Positions 1-12,755 of a stretch of 64,000 nt of DNA are shown here, piece after piece. This DNA is from Azolla caroliniana. Its lineage: Eukaryota > Polypodiophyta. The notes beneath the pieces were generated by a model. The model saw only the letters and a program-made list of their open reading frames with translations. It was not told the origin of the DNA and did not search any database. Every line of letters begins with the position of its first letter. The stretch's first letter is position 1. The translations under genes and the position numbers were made by a program. The stretch is from NCBI GenBank assembly GCA_043228905.1, contig JBHGNT010000016.1:3410001-3474000 (forward strand), written 5' to 3'.

Positions 1-476
1 CATAAAGTAAGGCGATTGTAGCAATAACTTAAAGCTCAACATAGAGTTTCTTATAAGTGGACTCTTTTTCCAAACATTTAATAATTTACAATACCACGGT
101 CATGTCGGAACTCCAATTACAAGCACATGCCTAAGAGAATGTGATGTCATATCAAAGTTATTTTTTATAATGATTCCTATAACCTTTTTATATAAATTCA
201 TTAACATTAGCCAAAGCATAATGGAGTACATGGTGTTGACTATCTTCAAGCAAAATATGCCTCTATGGTCTAGAAAGTGCCTTAGGTGCAAAATGGCAAA
301 TTAGAGAATGATGCATAATGAAGATATGCAAGACATGTCTTGAAGATATGTTGTTTGTGAAAGAGACCTTTGGGAGTAACATACGTAAAGTTTAGACAAC
401 TTATTACAAGGAAAATAATTTGTTTTCCTTCACACCAATGCTTTAACATAGAAGTGTGGTTGAATTTCCTACGGGG
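1..476. other. intergenic, no gene seen
   Basis: AT-rich sequence with only short, patternless open frames. I see no recognisable coding, RNA or mobile-element signature before the GT/GA microsatellite. Confidence 0.5.

Positions 477-517
<41 letters not shown>
477..517. repeat. (GT)n(GA)n compound microsatellite
   Basis: About 12 GT units run directly into about 8 GA units. The GA tract abuts the left end of the inverted-repeat element that follows, and a GA tract resumes at 989, so the element appears to sit inside a GA microsatellite. Confidence 0.9.
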
Positions 518-988
518 TAACAATCGGCAACGGTTCAGTTTGATTCGAGAGGGTCCAAACCGAACCGTTTAATTTTTTTGAAACCCAACCAAACCAAACC
601 ACGAAACCGCTAAACATTTTTGAAACCATTAAACCGTAAAAACTGTGGTTTCGTGGTTCAGTTTCGGTTTTCAACATAGGTCAAATTTTTAATTTTTAAT
701 TTTTTAAAATTTATAAAATTTCATTATTTAGAATTTTTAAAATTTTTAAGATGTTCCTAAAATGTGAGAATAAGGTGCAAAAATGAAAAAATTGTTTAAA
801 AACAATTTTAAAAAAATTTTAAAAAATTTTAAAAATTTTAAAAAATAAAAACCATTAAACCCTTTAAACCGCGGTTTTTTACTATTGAAACCAAACCTGA
901 ACTTGAACCCAACCAAACCGTTGAAATCGTTAAGCCGTTAAAGCGCGGTTTCATGGTTCGGTTCCGTTCAAACCATTGCCGATTGTTA
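518..988. mobile_element. MITE-like element with 13-bp terminal inverted repeats
   Basis: The ends form a perfect 13-bp inverted repeat: TAACAATCGGCAA at 518-530 and its complement at 976-988. Just inside, both ends carry related GGTT/AACC-rich sequence (AACCGAACC, CCAAACC, AACCGTT), and the middle (about 680-845) is almost pure A/T with many small palindromes. No open frame of note. Total 471 bp. Both flanks are GA repeat, so a target-site duplication cannot be told from the microsatellite. It is non-autonomous by size; superfamily not assignable from what I see. Confidence 0.6.
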
Positions 989-1014
989 AGAGAGAGAGAG
1001 AGAGAGAAAGAGAG
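989..1014. repeat. (GA)n microsatellite
   Basis: GA repeat with one AAG interruption, right flank of the inverted-repeat element and probably continuous with the GA tract at 501-517 before insertion. Confidence 0.85.
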
Positions 1015-1129
1015 ATCAATTTTGTTATCACCCCAAAGGTTCAAACAAGAATTGTGGAACCAAAATTGAACATTTTTACATAGTTTATGTGGAACCAAGT
1101 GATGATCCTTGATGTTCAAGAATTTTACT

Positions 1130-2200
1130 CATAGACAATGCAATAGAGAGTGCACATTGTGATTGTGAGGTGAATGTGTGTGGGTAGTAGACTAGATTGA
1201 CACGTGTGAAAAGTAAAGCCAAATATAATTGAATGGAGCACATTGTATGAAAATGTAATCATTTCCACACTTGTTCAAGGCAAAAAAATGCATAATTGAT
1301 TAATCTTCTCACTTGTTCTCCAAAGCACATTTCATTAGAGAGTGCACATTTTGATCGTGGGAGGAATGTGTGTAGGAAGTAGATCATATTGACAATATAT
1401 GGAAAGAAAACCTCAATTTGTGTGTAGGGAGTGGAATATGTGTAGAAGGACCAAATTGACATGTACGGAAAGCAAGCCCAAGGGCCAAATCTAGTCAAAT
1501 GTAGTGCATTCGTATCAAAATGTGGTACTCCAACTCCCACACTTGTTCAAGGCAAAATATGCATAAATAATGAGTCTTCTTCCTTGTGGGACGAATGTGT
1601 GTAGGGAGTGGACCATATTCATAATATATGGAAAGAAAACCCAACTTTGTGTGTAGGGAGTGGAATGTGCATAGAGAGTGGACTAGATTGACATATGTGG
1701 AAAGCAAACATAAATCTAGTCAATGTCGCACATTTTGATTGTGGGAGGAATGTGTGTAGTGAGTGGACCATATTGATAATATGTGGAAAGCAAACCCGAT
1801 TTTGTGTATAGGGAGTGGAATGTGTGTAGAGAGTGGTTTGGATTGACATAAGTGGAAGGCAAATCTAAATCCAGTAAAAAAACGTCCCACATTTTACAAA
1901 GTGTGAGACTTTGACTCCCATACTTGTTACGGTCAAAATATCCATAAATAATGAGTCTTCTCACTTGTGCCCCAAAGTACATTGCAATAGAGAGTGCACA
2001 TTTTGATTGTGGGAGGGATGTGTGTACAGAGTGGACCATATTGACAATATATGGAAAGCAAACTCAACTTTGGTTGAATCCATTGCATTGTATCAAGTGT
2101 AAGATTGTAACTTCCACGTATGTTTATGGTAAAATATGCATAGATGACGAGTTTTCTCACACGAGCTCCAAAGCTCCGTTTCACATGAAGGAGAATGCTA
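1130..2200. repeat. degenerate long-period tandem array
   Basis: Roughly five diverged copies of a module recur, each opening with GAGAGTGCACATTTTGAT or a variant (about 1143, 1336, 1725, 1991) and containing GGAATGTGTGTAGGGAGTGG, an ATATTGACA-type motif, TGGAAAGCAAAC and a tail with CACTTGTTC and AAATATGCATAAAT. Spacing varies (about 140-270 bp) because sub-blocks such as GTAGGGAGTGGA are repeated within modules. The several open frames here look related to one another only because of this repetition. No protein family recognised. Confidence 0.75.
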
Positions 2201-5200
2201 CCTAATTCATAGCAAAGTAATAGTGAGGATGACAAACAATGGCATGGGCTCTAGCATGTATAATTGAGTGTAATTTCCCTATTCCAAGAAGAATATAATG
2301 TGTAATAGAATGTGTGAAACATGAGCCTCTACATAATTCTGAGATTGCGATACATGATTTGAGAGATGGATAGATATCTTTTTAATGTCCACGGGAGACT
2401 AATTGTGATATATGAGACCTTATGTTCAACCACTACATTTTGTTATAGCATCTAGTAAATCAGCATAAAAGTGAGTTTTGAAACCATGTATATGGGAAAT
2501 ATACTTTGCCACTACTTGGTAAAACCTTATCCATAGAAATTAAAAAGCATAAAGTGAATGTACCACTTAATGAGGTTGTCTAGATAATTTACTCACTCAA
2601 TTTCTATATTCCACAATAACATGTAGTAAATCAATACAATTAGTGAGATATATAGATAGATTTTATTATTGTCCTTGGAGATCAAATATGTTAAATGGAA
2701 CGAAGGTAGAATGTTGCATAAAGTCTATGTGGTGTTTACATGTAACTATTGGTATTTAAGAGTTTACTACTGAAAGTTGCAATTGATCATCCACATGGTG
2801 GCCGAGAGAGAAATAAGTGTATGTGTATGTGCAGGCTCAAAACTCTAAGAAAAGAGAGCTCTAATGTGATCATGGAAATAGATTATGACTAAAACTTGCA
2901 AACTTGTTCATAAACCAAAGCGAACCATTCCATGTAGTTCTATGGAATGGGTAAATTAATGCTACACTAAAAAATTATATCATTGGCATTGCAACTTTAA
3001 GTACATGGCAACTTGGAGAGAAATTTGTGTATGTCTAGGTTGAAAATATGGGGAAAGTGAGCTTGTATGTGTTCCAATGTGAAGCATTGCAATATCTTGT
3101 AATATTTAGATTCGTGAGCTTGCTTAAGCAAAACATGTATAATAGTTTAATCTCCTCTTTGCTACCCCAGTGTCATGTTTCACATTGGAAAGAATTTGGC
3201 GAAGTCTTACAGAAGTAAGGGTGTGGATTGCATGTTTGTGACAATGAGTTGTTCAATATTTTTGCTTTGGTTAGCTACTAGAAATTAGTTTCTTTAATAG
3301 CAAGCTATGCATATGGTAGTAATTCATTGTGGAAAGGTGGGAAGTGTTGTAGTATCAACGCACTTGAACCCTCAAAAGATTTAGGCTCACTCATTCCCAA
3401 GCACATTCATACACTCACACAAGATTAACAAAGTAGACTATACAACTTATCTCACTCTCTCATATGTGGAATAGGGTGTTGCGCCTTTCAATACTTTTGG
3501 ACTCTCATAGGTTTGGCTAAATGTGGGCCTTTTTGTTTCTTTAACTATCTTCCTTCACTTTCTCTTTACTTGAGTGTGAGTATAAATCACTACTTTGTAT
3601 GGATTGTAGGTGTCCACCAAAAAGTGCATATATTGCATTCGTCCTTACCACATGCTCTCTAATCTTCCTTGTACCCGATTATTTCATCATTTTCTTCGAG
3701 TTACCCCTTCTCCTTTGATTTCCTCACATCTTACATATTTAATTGAGCATATGGTCGTAAATAACATATATTAGGATGACTAGTACCTCGGAATAGGTAA
3801 CACAATCATCGAAGCCTAGCCCACACCACTAGTGTCTCACGACTTCAGCCTTCAACGTAATGTATTTTATGAAGGTAGATAATTCTCGTATTTATACTTC
3901 TTCCTAGGCCCCTTGAATAGATGTGCTTTTCTAAAACACTCTCCATCCATTGCTTGTCAAGATCATGATAATGGATGCCCCTATCATTCCTTCTAACCAA
4001 TCACATTAGTCCCTTTCTAACATTAGTGAACATACCCTTCCTTATGTTTGGTAAATATCAATGACCTACCCCCACATACATTATGTGTGCATAACGAAGC
4101 AAATGTTATTGCATGTGAGTGAATTATTTCTTAAATGACAACTTCCATAAGATAACACAAAGAGCAAGCAAGCAAGCAATGTTGATTATTAACCTTCACA
4201 CTTCTATATCATGTAGGATCAAGTATATAAGCATAAGAGATAAGTTAAAATCAACACTAGATACAAGTAAGGGCATGGTTTTTATAAATCATACTATACT
4301 TGCTTCACATTTAAGTTTGAACCAATGGATCATGATGGTGGAGTTAATGGGTCTTAGGATATCTAGAGTGTTGACTTCTTTCCATACAAGGCATCTCCAA
4401 TCCATTCATTGCAACTGCGAACTTAGGCACGCACATGACACAAGGAGTGTGTGGTTAAGCTTAGTATTTGCACAACCATGGGGTTGTGGATGCCATTCTT
4501 GTAGGGTAGAATTGAAGCTTTCCTAATAGAAGTTCTTCGCAAGTTGCAACATTAGTTTAATGTTTAATATTACATATGCTAATTTATTGCTTTGAAACTC
4601 AAGGTTGGGGGTTCAGGTATGCCGTATTGTGTAATGGGTTTGGTATTGCATTTATTACAAAATTTCTTCATAAATTTGGTTTGGAATGAAGCAAATGAAA
4701 TATTTGCCCTAAAATATAGCTATAGAAAATTGAAGTTGGCACTTTTATCATGTACAAAGAGTGAAAATGATATTATCACTCTTCAAGGTACAATGCTAAC
4801 GAACATAGGAAGATGATAAAGTTAGAATATACAAGATATTCTTTCCATAATGAATGGAAGTAGATAAGGATTATTCCCTTCCTCGATCTCATTCAAACAA
4901 AGGCTTGATGACAAATCCCCAAAAACTATTATTCTCACCGCATGGTAAGTTTTAAGCCCACTTAATGTTGAAAATTGTGGTTATTATTTTTGAAAACACA
5001 TTATTTTATATAGGAACAAGAATTGTAGCAAATAAACAGAACATCAATTACTTTTTTATACGCAATGTATAACAAAGCAAGACATGTATTTTCACTGGTC
5101 CTACTTTTCAACAAATGTCAAATGAATTCATACAAAATGATATCACGAGTTATATGATATACTATAAACTTGTACTAAATGTTATCCTCCAAAATGATCT

Positions 5201-8200
5201 GCTTTTCTTCCAACTCTCCTTACATGTTATATCATACTACATATTCAAAGTAAACAAGTGGAGGTTATGGTTTAAGTAGTGTTAATCAAGTAAATTGTTT
5301 TCATGTCATAAAAATGCCTTGATGTTTAGGCAATAAACTAGTATGCAATGAAGTACCCCCTACTGATTTTGCCAATTTCATGCTAATTTTTACATTAACA
5401 ATCATGAATTTATTCTCTTCATATTTGTGTTCATAATGTTAATGTCATACAAGGTCGTCTTACTATAGTTATAAAAACGATTTGCATAATATTATGCTAG
5501 CTTTAATCGTCAATAATATTTATTTAGCAATTGATAGGGAACATTTACTAAACACTTTGTTCTGCCAAAATTTTACGTAAGTCTACTTCGCTTCATTCAA
5601 CACTTGCTCATTGGTTTCCTTCATTTGGCCTTCTTATTCAACAATATTTGCTTCCTTCACTATCCACAAATGTGTTCATTATTCTTCAACTAAATGTGCA
5701 AAACCCTTTTTAGCTAACCCCAACAAGCAATTCAAAATCTTGATGTTTAACTTTAAAAGTTTAGTATCTCTCTTGTTGGCTTGATGGTTCTCACAGTAAC
5801 ATCAAAAGTCATGAAATGGAGGGAACCAAAGTTTGATCCTTGCCATGGGCTAGGCCTCATCTCATACATTGGAATTGGTCCTTTTTGGATATTAAAAATT
5901 TTCCACTAAATTTGTTCTTCAGAATTTCTCTCTTTTCCTAATCCCACGCAATGGAGAATATATATAGTTTGGCACATTTGAACTTGGCATGTCTACTCCA
6001 CAACATAAAGCATGGGATTCCACTCTTGAGTGCTAAATGTTGTGATGAGGTCCACAAACTTCAAGAATACAACTTATTGCCAACGCTTCTTTGAATTTTA
6101 CCAACACTATGTCATTCATCTACTCTTGAAGATGCTTTATCTTCATGATAAACACCTTTGACTACTCCCTTCCATGATTTGCTTCATAACTAACTAAGTT
6201 TCTTGGTTTCACTTTCCACATCTAATATTGATTTTGCATGATTCTCCAAACATTTATTTTCCATGGATACATTTGAAATTAACATAAACCTTGAATGGAT
6301 TATAGCTCTCACCATTTAAAACATGATGTTTGGATTTTGCCTTGTCTATCCCTTCACATTCATTGGATTGGGAGGGACAATACAATCATGTTCTTCGGAT
6401 CCAAAGTGTCCATGATTTCTTAAAAACTATGAGAGTGGTGTATAGATGATTGTAAGAATCTCAAAATGGGCTCATCTTGCTCTTTGGGAAATTGTAATAT
6501 GAAATTAGTAGTTTGTCATGACTAATTGGATCCACCGATTGGTTCGCTTCCTCTTCACAATATCATTTGTGTCACTTGCCTAAGCACAAACTATCCTTCG
6601 CTTAATCATCCTTATCCCTACTCAAGTCTCTCTTCCAATCTTTTCTATTGTACTTGTGTGCATAACTTCTATAGGTCCACTACATGTGGATAGGATCGAT
6701 GTGAATCCATTCGAATGATATGGAGGGTAGAAATGGGATTAATAAGTATCATATAGAAAGTTTCTTAAGCACAATTACAATCGGGGGATGATACAACAAA
6801 TATGCAAGCTCACCATGTTCTTGAGAGAGGAGATACAAATATGTATACCAATGGCTTGACGCGCGTTGACAACCATAGTTCAGTCGAGTAAGATTGTCCT
6901 TACACATAGCCTTATGAATCCTAACAATTTTGTTCACTTGATGTCAATATTTCAACCACCCACTATATTGGCCACATTCAAGAGGTTTGTTGGTGAGGTT
7001 AACCCCAGTAAGCCATTGTTATCGCTTTTTTTTTTACCAGAAAAACACTACTTCACATTAGTTAGCAAATAGAATACAATAAAGTTAAATCGAATCCACA
7101 ATGAGATCAATATATACAACACGAAAGACCAATTTCAAAACCAACAACAAAAAACCAGCAAAACTCACACGGCCCTTATCCCCAACAAAACTAAAATAAA
7201 CCACAATTTACACCAATTGTACTTATCCCAACATACTTTTTTATGAGAAAGTTATCAAGGTAACACAACTATGATATATACCGTTCCTGTCATTTTGGGA
7301 AACAATGTCTACTAACTTTTTTTATGGACACTCTGTTACTACAAATTTTGGTGGTATAGGTTACATTGCATGCTCGGTTGCAGTCTAGGAGGAGTAGACC
7401 ATAAAATTTTTGGAGATATGGTGTACAAATAAGTGTAGTTCTTGTATATACACATCAAATTGGCTATGATGTGGGCACAATGGAGTCAATTGGTATACTC
7501 CTTTATCCAACACAACTTTTGTATTTTTTGTGATTTTATAATACCAAGGCATATCTCTTTTCAAAAAAAAGAAAGAACACAACTACTATAACCCACTTGT
7601 GCTCCAACTATACTTATTGTGAACTTTATATCAATGAGTTCAATGGTGCACGACCTTAAACTAAGATGATGAAGAGTGGAACATTCAAACTGGTAGTGTA
7701 AAGCTCAACATCATTGCATGGTAGTGTTGAAATGCACATACTACATTATCTTGCTTTTTGATTTTAGGATTTCGATATGGTAACCTTACGAATGTAGAAT
7801 GTGTCATTTAGATCCTTGTATAATGGAAAAACTCGCATGATCTGTTTTGACATGTACTACCTTTTCCATACCTTACATTGGGCATGTTTTTAATATATTG
7901 CATTCACTTGTAAGAACATTGCTCCATGCTAATGTTTATTAGTCAACCTAAAATGGACAACCCAAATCAATCAATAAAATTATTTAAATACCCAGTATCA
8001 CATAGGCTCCATGTACTAGACATTTCTCAATGGTTTTGATTGCCCTCTTTTTAAATATGGATTTGTTGTAAAATTGAATCTTAAAACCATCTAAAGATCT
8101 AAATATCAGTGCAACAACTTGATAAAAAATAGGAAATAGCATATAGGTTAAAATGATAACTCTCTAACACAATACCTATCTCATGACTTGACAAGAACAA

Positions 8201-10186
8201 CAATCCTATTTATCAACGAAATTGACGACCAATGATCATTTAAGATTGTCAAGACACCAAAAAGAGTGCAATGAACTTTATAGAATAGTAAACATCTAAT
8301 GACATTCCAAGGTTCATATTTGAACTTAGTTGAAATTTGGTTGGGTTCAACTTTCCCCGAACTAAGATAATCATTATTGTTGACCACACATTCGACTAAT
8401 AGCAACCCCTAAATTCATAAAATTGTATCATATTATTCCTAATTGTGTAGTCTACCTTATCTTACCATGACACATTGATAAGATCCACAACGACCAGGAA
8501 ACCGAAGAAAGTATTAAGGTGCAACGGATGATGACATTTAAAACTATATATTTGTCTTTGTTGTCTCTTAAGTATATAATGTCCATAGGCCCAATTAGGG
8601 TGACGCTCCATTGGCAAATTTGGCTAACTTATCAAATGTGGGAAATGATCCACACACTCACATCTAGAGTGCAACGTGCATGAATGCTCATTAATAACAA
8701 ATTGTATGTGTGATGATGCCAAAATTGACATTTTGTCGACACAATAAACAACTAAGGTCAAAAACCTGGATTGGATAAATATATAAAGTGTATAATTTGA
8801 AAAGTACATTCCTCTAGAAAATTTCATTTAAACATTTAAGTTTCGAGCTCCACGAGTTTTCACTATCATATGCATGTAATATGGTTTCATTGTTGAATTG
8901 AATAGCACCTGAGGATCACACTTCAAAAAAACGAATAAACTCGTAATCATTCATGTGCAACAACAAAAAGTTTGCTCTGATTCAATGACTATTATTGAAA
9001 GAAGTCTAATGCATGCTATCATTTTGCTACATTTTCAAGTGTATATTTGAAAAGCTGATTGAGTTGAAACAATTCGCATGTGAGCATGTGTACATCAAGT
9101 TATCGAAAGACGAGAAGGATTTAGCCATGACTAGAGGAGCTTGATCATGCAAAAAATGAAATGATTGTTAAACACATGTTTGGAAATAGCACATGCTCGT
9201 GAATGACAATCAAGCGTAAAATATGGTTTGGTGCAATATGATAGAAAATATATACATATGCCACGTATATTCAATTAATCTAGCCATTTTCCTAAGGTAA
9301 CCTACAGAAAATTTTGGAGAAAATCTTGTCTTTGTTTTTCTCCAACACGGATAGAAAACCAGAGGTTATACGAACTTGTTCACGTTACCGAGGGAAAGTA
9401 TATCATAGAAGATACCCGAAAAGTGCACTATGTGGTCCTCACAATGATACTATGAACCTTATGCCCAATAAATAATATACATCATATACATATGTGCAAA
9501 ATGCAAGTGTTGTCTCGTAAACTATTTTGAATCCTAACAACTTCCATCATAATAAGGGCACCATACATTTAGAGGATATAATATTTTCGATTGTTTGGTG
9601 CTGAGAAAAGAAACGCATGCTTCAACATCATGATTCGCTAATACCACACGCAAAGTTTAGAAAGTGACAAGTACTTGACATTGTTATGTACATCTCATTG
9701 TCATGTTGACACGTCATTCTCGATGAGCGAATATTTTTTATGCACCTTGATTAGACATGTAATGTTCTCTTAATGAGTACATGATTATTTACTACTTTTA
9801 TATCATGCCATAGTCCTTCAAAAGAGCAAGAAACGCGTGTAGGAGAGGGAGGGAGAGGAGGGAGAATAACATGCGAAAGAAGAGGTCACATTTTCATTTT
9901 TTTTATAGTTAGTTGCTCATGCAAACCGAACCTTGTGAAGGAAAAGAGGGGACAAGTAGATTGGCATCTGCTCAGGAAGTTTGGACTCAAATATTTTTCG
10001 TCGAAATAAGTAGTTTCGCATAACCAAAGAGGGCCACTGTAATTTATAAATCGCGATCATGTGCTACTTTTAACCATAGCCTTAATGGCCCAACTTTAGA
10101 AAAACAATAAAAGGATTCTCTTCAACACCTTTAACAAGTTGGAAAGTTGATCAAGTATGTTCATATGTATGTCTAGGGATTATGCA
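2201..10186. other. 8-kb gene-free intergenic region
   Basis: No open frame shows a recognisable domain, and none can be chained into a spliced gene. The longest forward frame (4119-4526) has no motif I know. The sequence has the texture of long-decayed transposable elements, but I found no intact terminal repeats, primer-binding site or polymerase motif. A purine-rich G-run cluster (GGGAGGGAGAGGAGGG, about 9846-9861) is the only local oddity. Confidence 0.5.
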
Positions 10187-10434
10187 TGTGGACTATTTTT
10201 TGCTCTTCAAAGGCAAACAAACTTGTATGAGGCATTGGACAGACAAAATTTTACGAGGATTTCATACAAGCCTAGAAAACTCTTGTTGAATTTGTATAAC
10301 ATACATACATACATGTAGATAAAGAATGTGGAAAATTTACTGCTCTTCGAAGGCAAACAAACTCATATGATAATTTCATACAAGCCGAGAAAACTCTTGT
10401 TGAATTTGTATTACATACATACATACCTACATAC
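10187..10434. repeat. imperfect tandem duplication
   Basis: Two copies, about 10187-10317 and 10327-10434, share TGTGGA, TGCTCTTC, AAGGCAAACAAACT, ATTTCATACAAGCC, GAAAACTCTTGTTGAATTTG and a closing (ACAT)n tract. The second copy lacks about 30 bp between the AAACAAACT and TTTCATACAAG blocks. No coding potential. Confidence 0.8.
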
Positions 10435-11322
10435 AAATATATAAATGTGCCTTTACGGCATGCATATGCGACAACTGTTGAGGAAGTTACATAAAAGATG
10501 ACGTCGGTGTGTTACATATATTGGGGGCATCGAAATATTTGTATTGATTGCTTTGATTATTGTTGACAAGCTTGTAATATAAATAATCTTTCTTTTTGTA
10601 AAACAAAGCCACCACCATGTAATAATGTTGAACTCATAACATCACTTTTATTAAATTTTTATAGCGTTGTTACGTGAAACAGTGTTTGTGCATTTTGAAA
10701 GTGAATTCAAAGGGTAAGTTGAAAAAAATATGTGTCTCATTGTGTAAAAAAATCCAGGCCCATTGTTTAGAATCGTCATTTTTTGAACAAATTCATTGTT
10801 TTGGGTTTGTTACTCCACTAAAAAAATAGAATGGTGAACTAGAACAATGTGAAAGAGGATGCAATAGCAACAAAGTTATTGCATTCCTCTCTCTCTCTTT
10901 AATGCGTAAGCTACATAGCTTTTACCTATCTCACCAATCAAATCATCGAACCCTGGTGGTTGTCATGGTAGGGTGTGCAATCAATTTACAAGGAAAAGGA
11001 TCATTGATTTCTTGGTGGCCAATAGAAAGGGAAAGAGACGAACATTGTGCGAGTGTGTGTTCTGGGAGACGAGGCTCGTGGGAGTGGCAGCGAGAGGAGA
11101 AGTCACGATCAAATTCCTAGGCTAAAGAGTACATATGACATGTATCACGAACAAGAGCTTGGAGATAAAATAAAGTGTTTTTCCGAAAAACACTTACTTC
11201 GCATAGTAATCATAATTATGACAATCATGAAGGACCAACGAAAAAGCAACACGAAACACAACCACCATCCGCCTACTTTGTTTCTTCTTCTTCCCACAAA
11301 AGAAAGAGAGAGGCGGAATGCA

Positions 11323-11353
<31 letters not shown>

Positions 11354-12245
11354 CGATTCCATAGTTTCAATGTCTCTTTTTATTTCTTGCTTTCAAGCAC
11401 TTTCTATCCTCTCTTTTTAATTGCCTTTCATTCTACACATATCACCTTCCCTTCTGACATCCCCACCCCTACCCTTAATTCTCTCTGACTCGGGTGAGCC
11501 GTCAGCCCCCCCAAGGTTTGAGTTTCATAACATTTCCTTCTTACAACTTACACATATCTCGAGCCTCGAAAATATTGTATGGGTGTACTCCAAATGACGA
11601 GGAGGGTAAGGACAAAATACATGCACGCACGCAAACAATCTATCTCTAAAGTTGAAATGAACATCTCATATCACAGGCATTGGTGATACAACATTCGATG
11701 ATAGTACATGATGATAAAATGCCATAGTGATAGAGCTTACAATAACAGAACATGACAAGGATGTCCTTAAAAAAATGTTTTTTGGGTAGGAGAGCAGCTA
11801 GCACTAGTGGTAGTGACAACATAAAGGAAGCAAAGCCTTTAGGAACAACCAAAATAGGAATTGCAATATGTGTGTATGTGTTTTTTTTTGGGGGGGGGGG
11901 ATTAAGAGAGGTAGGAAAAAGTGAATGAAGTTGTATTAGTGCCTAAAGATAACACAGACAAAGGTAGAAGACAACATTGGGAAACATCACTAAATGTAGC
12001 TCAATTTGTCCGAATGGAACGGAGACAGGAAGGATCGTGCATTCTAAACCATTTAGTAAAAGCAGGGTCCACATCAGAGTACAATCTGAACAGGGCCCCG
12101 GGTGCAGGTAAAAGGAATGAAAAGAAGAAAGAAAAAGAGCTCAAGTTTTTACCGCGAGGGGTGTGTGTATAATAGAGCCAAGAGACAATACAAGCGAAAC
12201 AAGTGTCGGCGCTTGTACGATTTAAAGCCTTAGAGGGGTTCGTGG
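10435..12245. other. intergenic, microsatellites only
   Basis: No gene recognised. Contains CT then CA repeats near 11320-11352 and a T9G11 homopolymer pair at about 11881-11900. It lies just upstream of the homeobox gene leader and probably includes distal promoter sequence, but no specific element is demonstrable. Confidence 0.4.
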
Positions 12246-12450
12246 GTTCCTCTTGGAACTACTAAAAGTCTACTACTACTACTGCCACTAGTTACAACTT
12301 ACTACTACTACTACCACCACCACTACTAATTACTACTACTACTACTAATTACTACTACTACTACCACTAGTTACAACTTACTAAAACTACTACTACTACT
12401 AGTTATTACTACTACTACTACTAATTATTACTAATACTACTACTATTATA
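12246..12450. repeat. (TAC)n trinucleotide array
   Basis: About 200 bp built mostly of TAC/CTA units with interruptions of the form TAATTACTAC and CCACTAGTTACAACTT; the longer interruption occurs at about 12285 and 12365. So there is a higher-order repeat over the trinucleotide. Confidence 0.85.
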
Positions 12451-12689
12451 CCACTAGAGTAGAAACCAAACCTCTTAATATGCCACCACCACACAAGAGC
12501 ACCAAAAGTAGTAGTAGTAGTAGACTAAGGTAGTAATGTAAAAACGTAAGGTTAGGACTAGTATGTGTAGAAACTAACCTCCATTTGTATGTACATGATG
12601 GGGCACCCACCACATAAAGAGCCCGAGAAAAGATAGAAGGAATAGTAAACTCTGCTTTGAGCTTTGGTGGGCATTTCATTGGCTTTGGG

Positions 12690-12724
12690 CATTGAGCTAC
12701 AGGGACACAGATAGAGATAGAGAT

Positions 12725-12755
<31 letters not shown>

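Noticed and set aside
4119-4526. 135-residue open frame in the left intergenic region
   Set aside because: No recognisable motif, no supporting neighbours or splice-linked frames, and composition like the surrounding AT-rich DNA.
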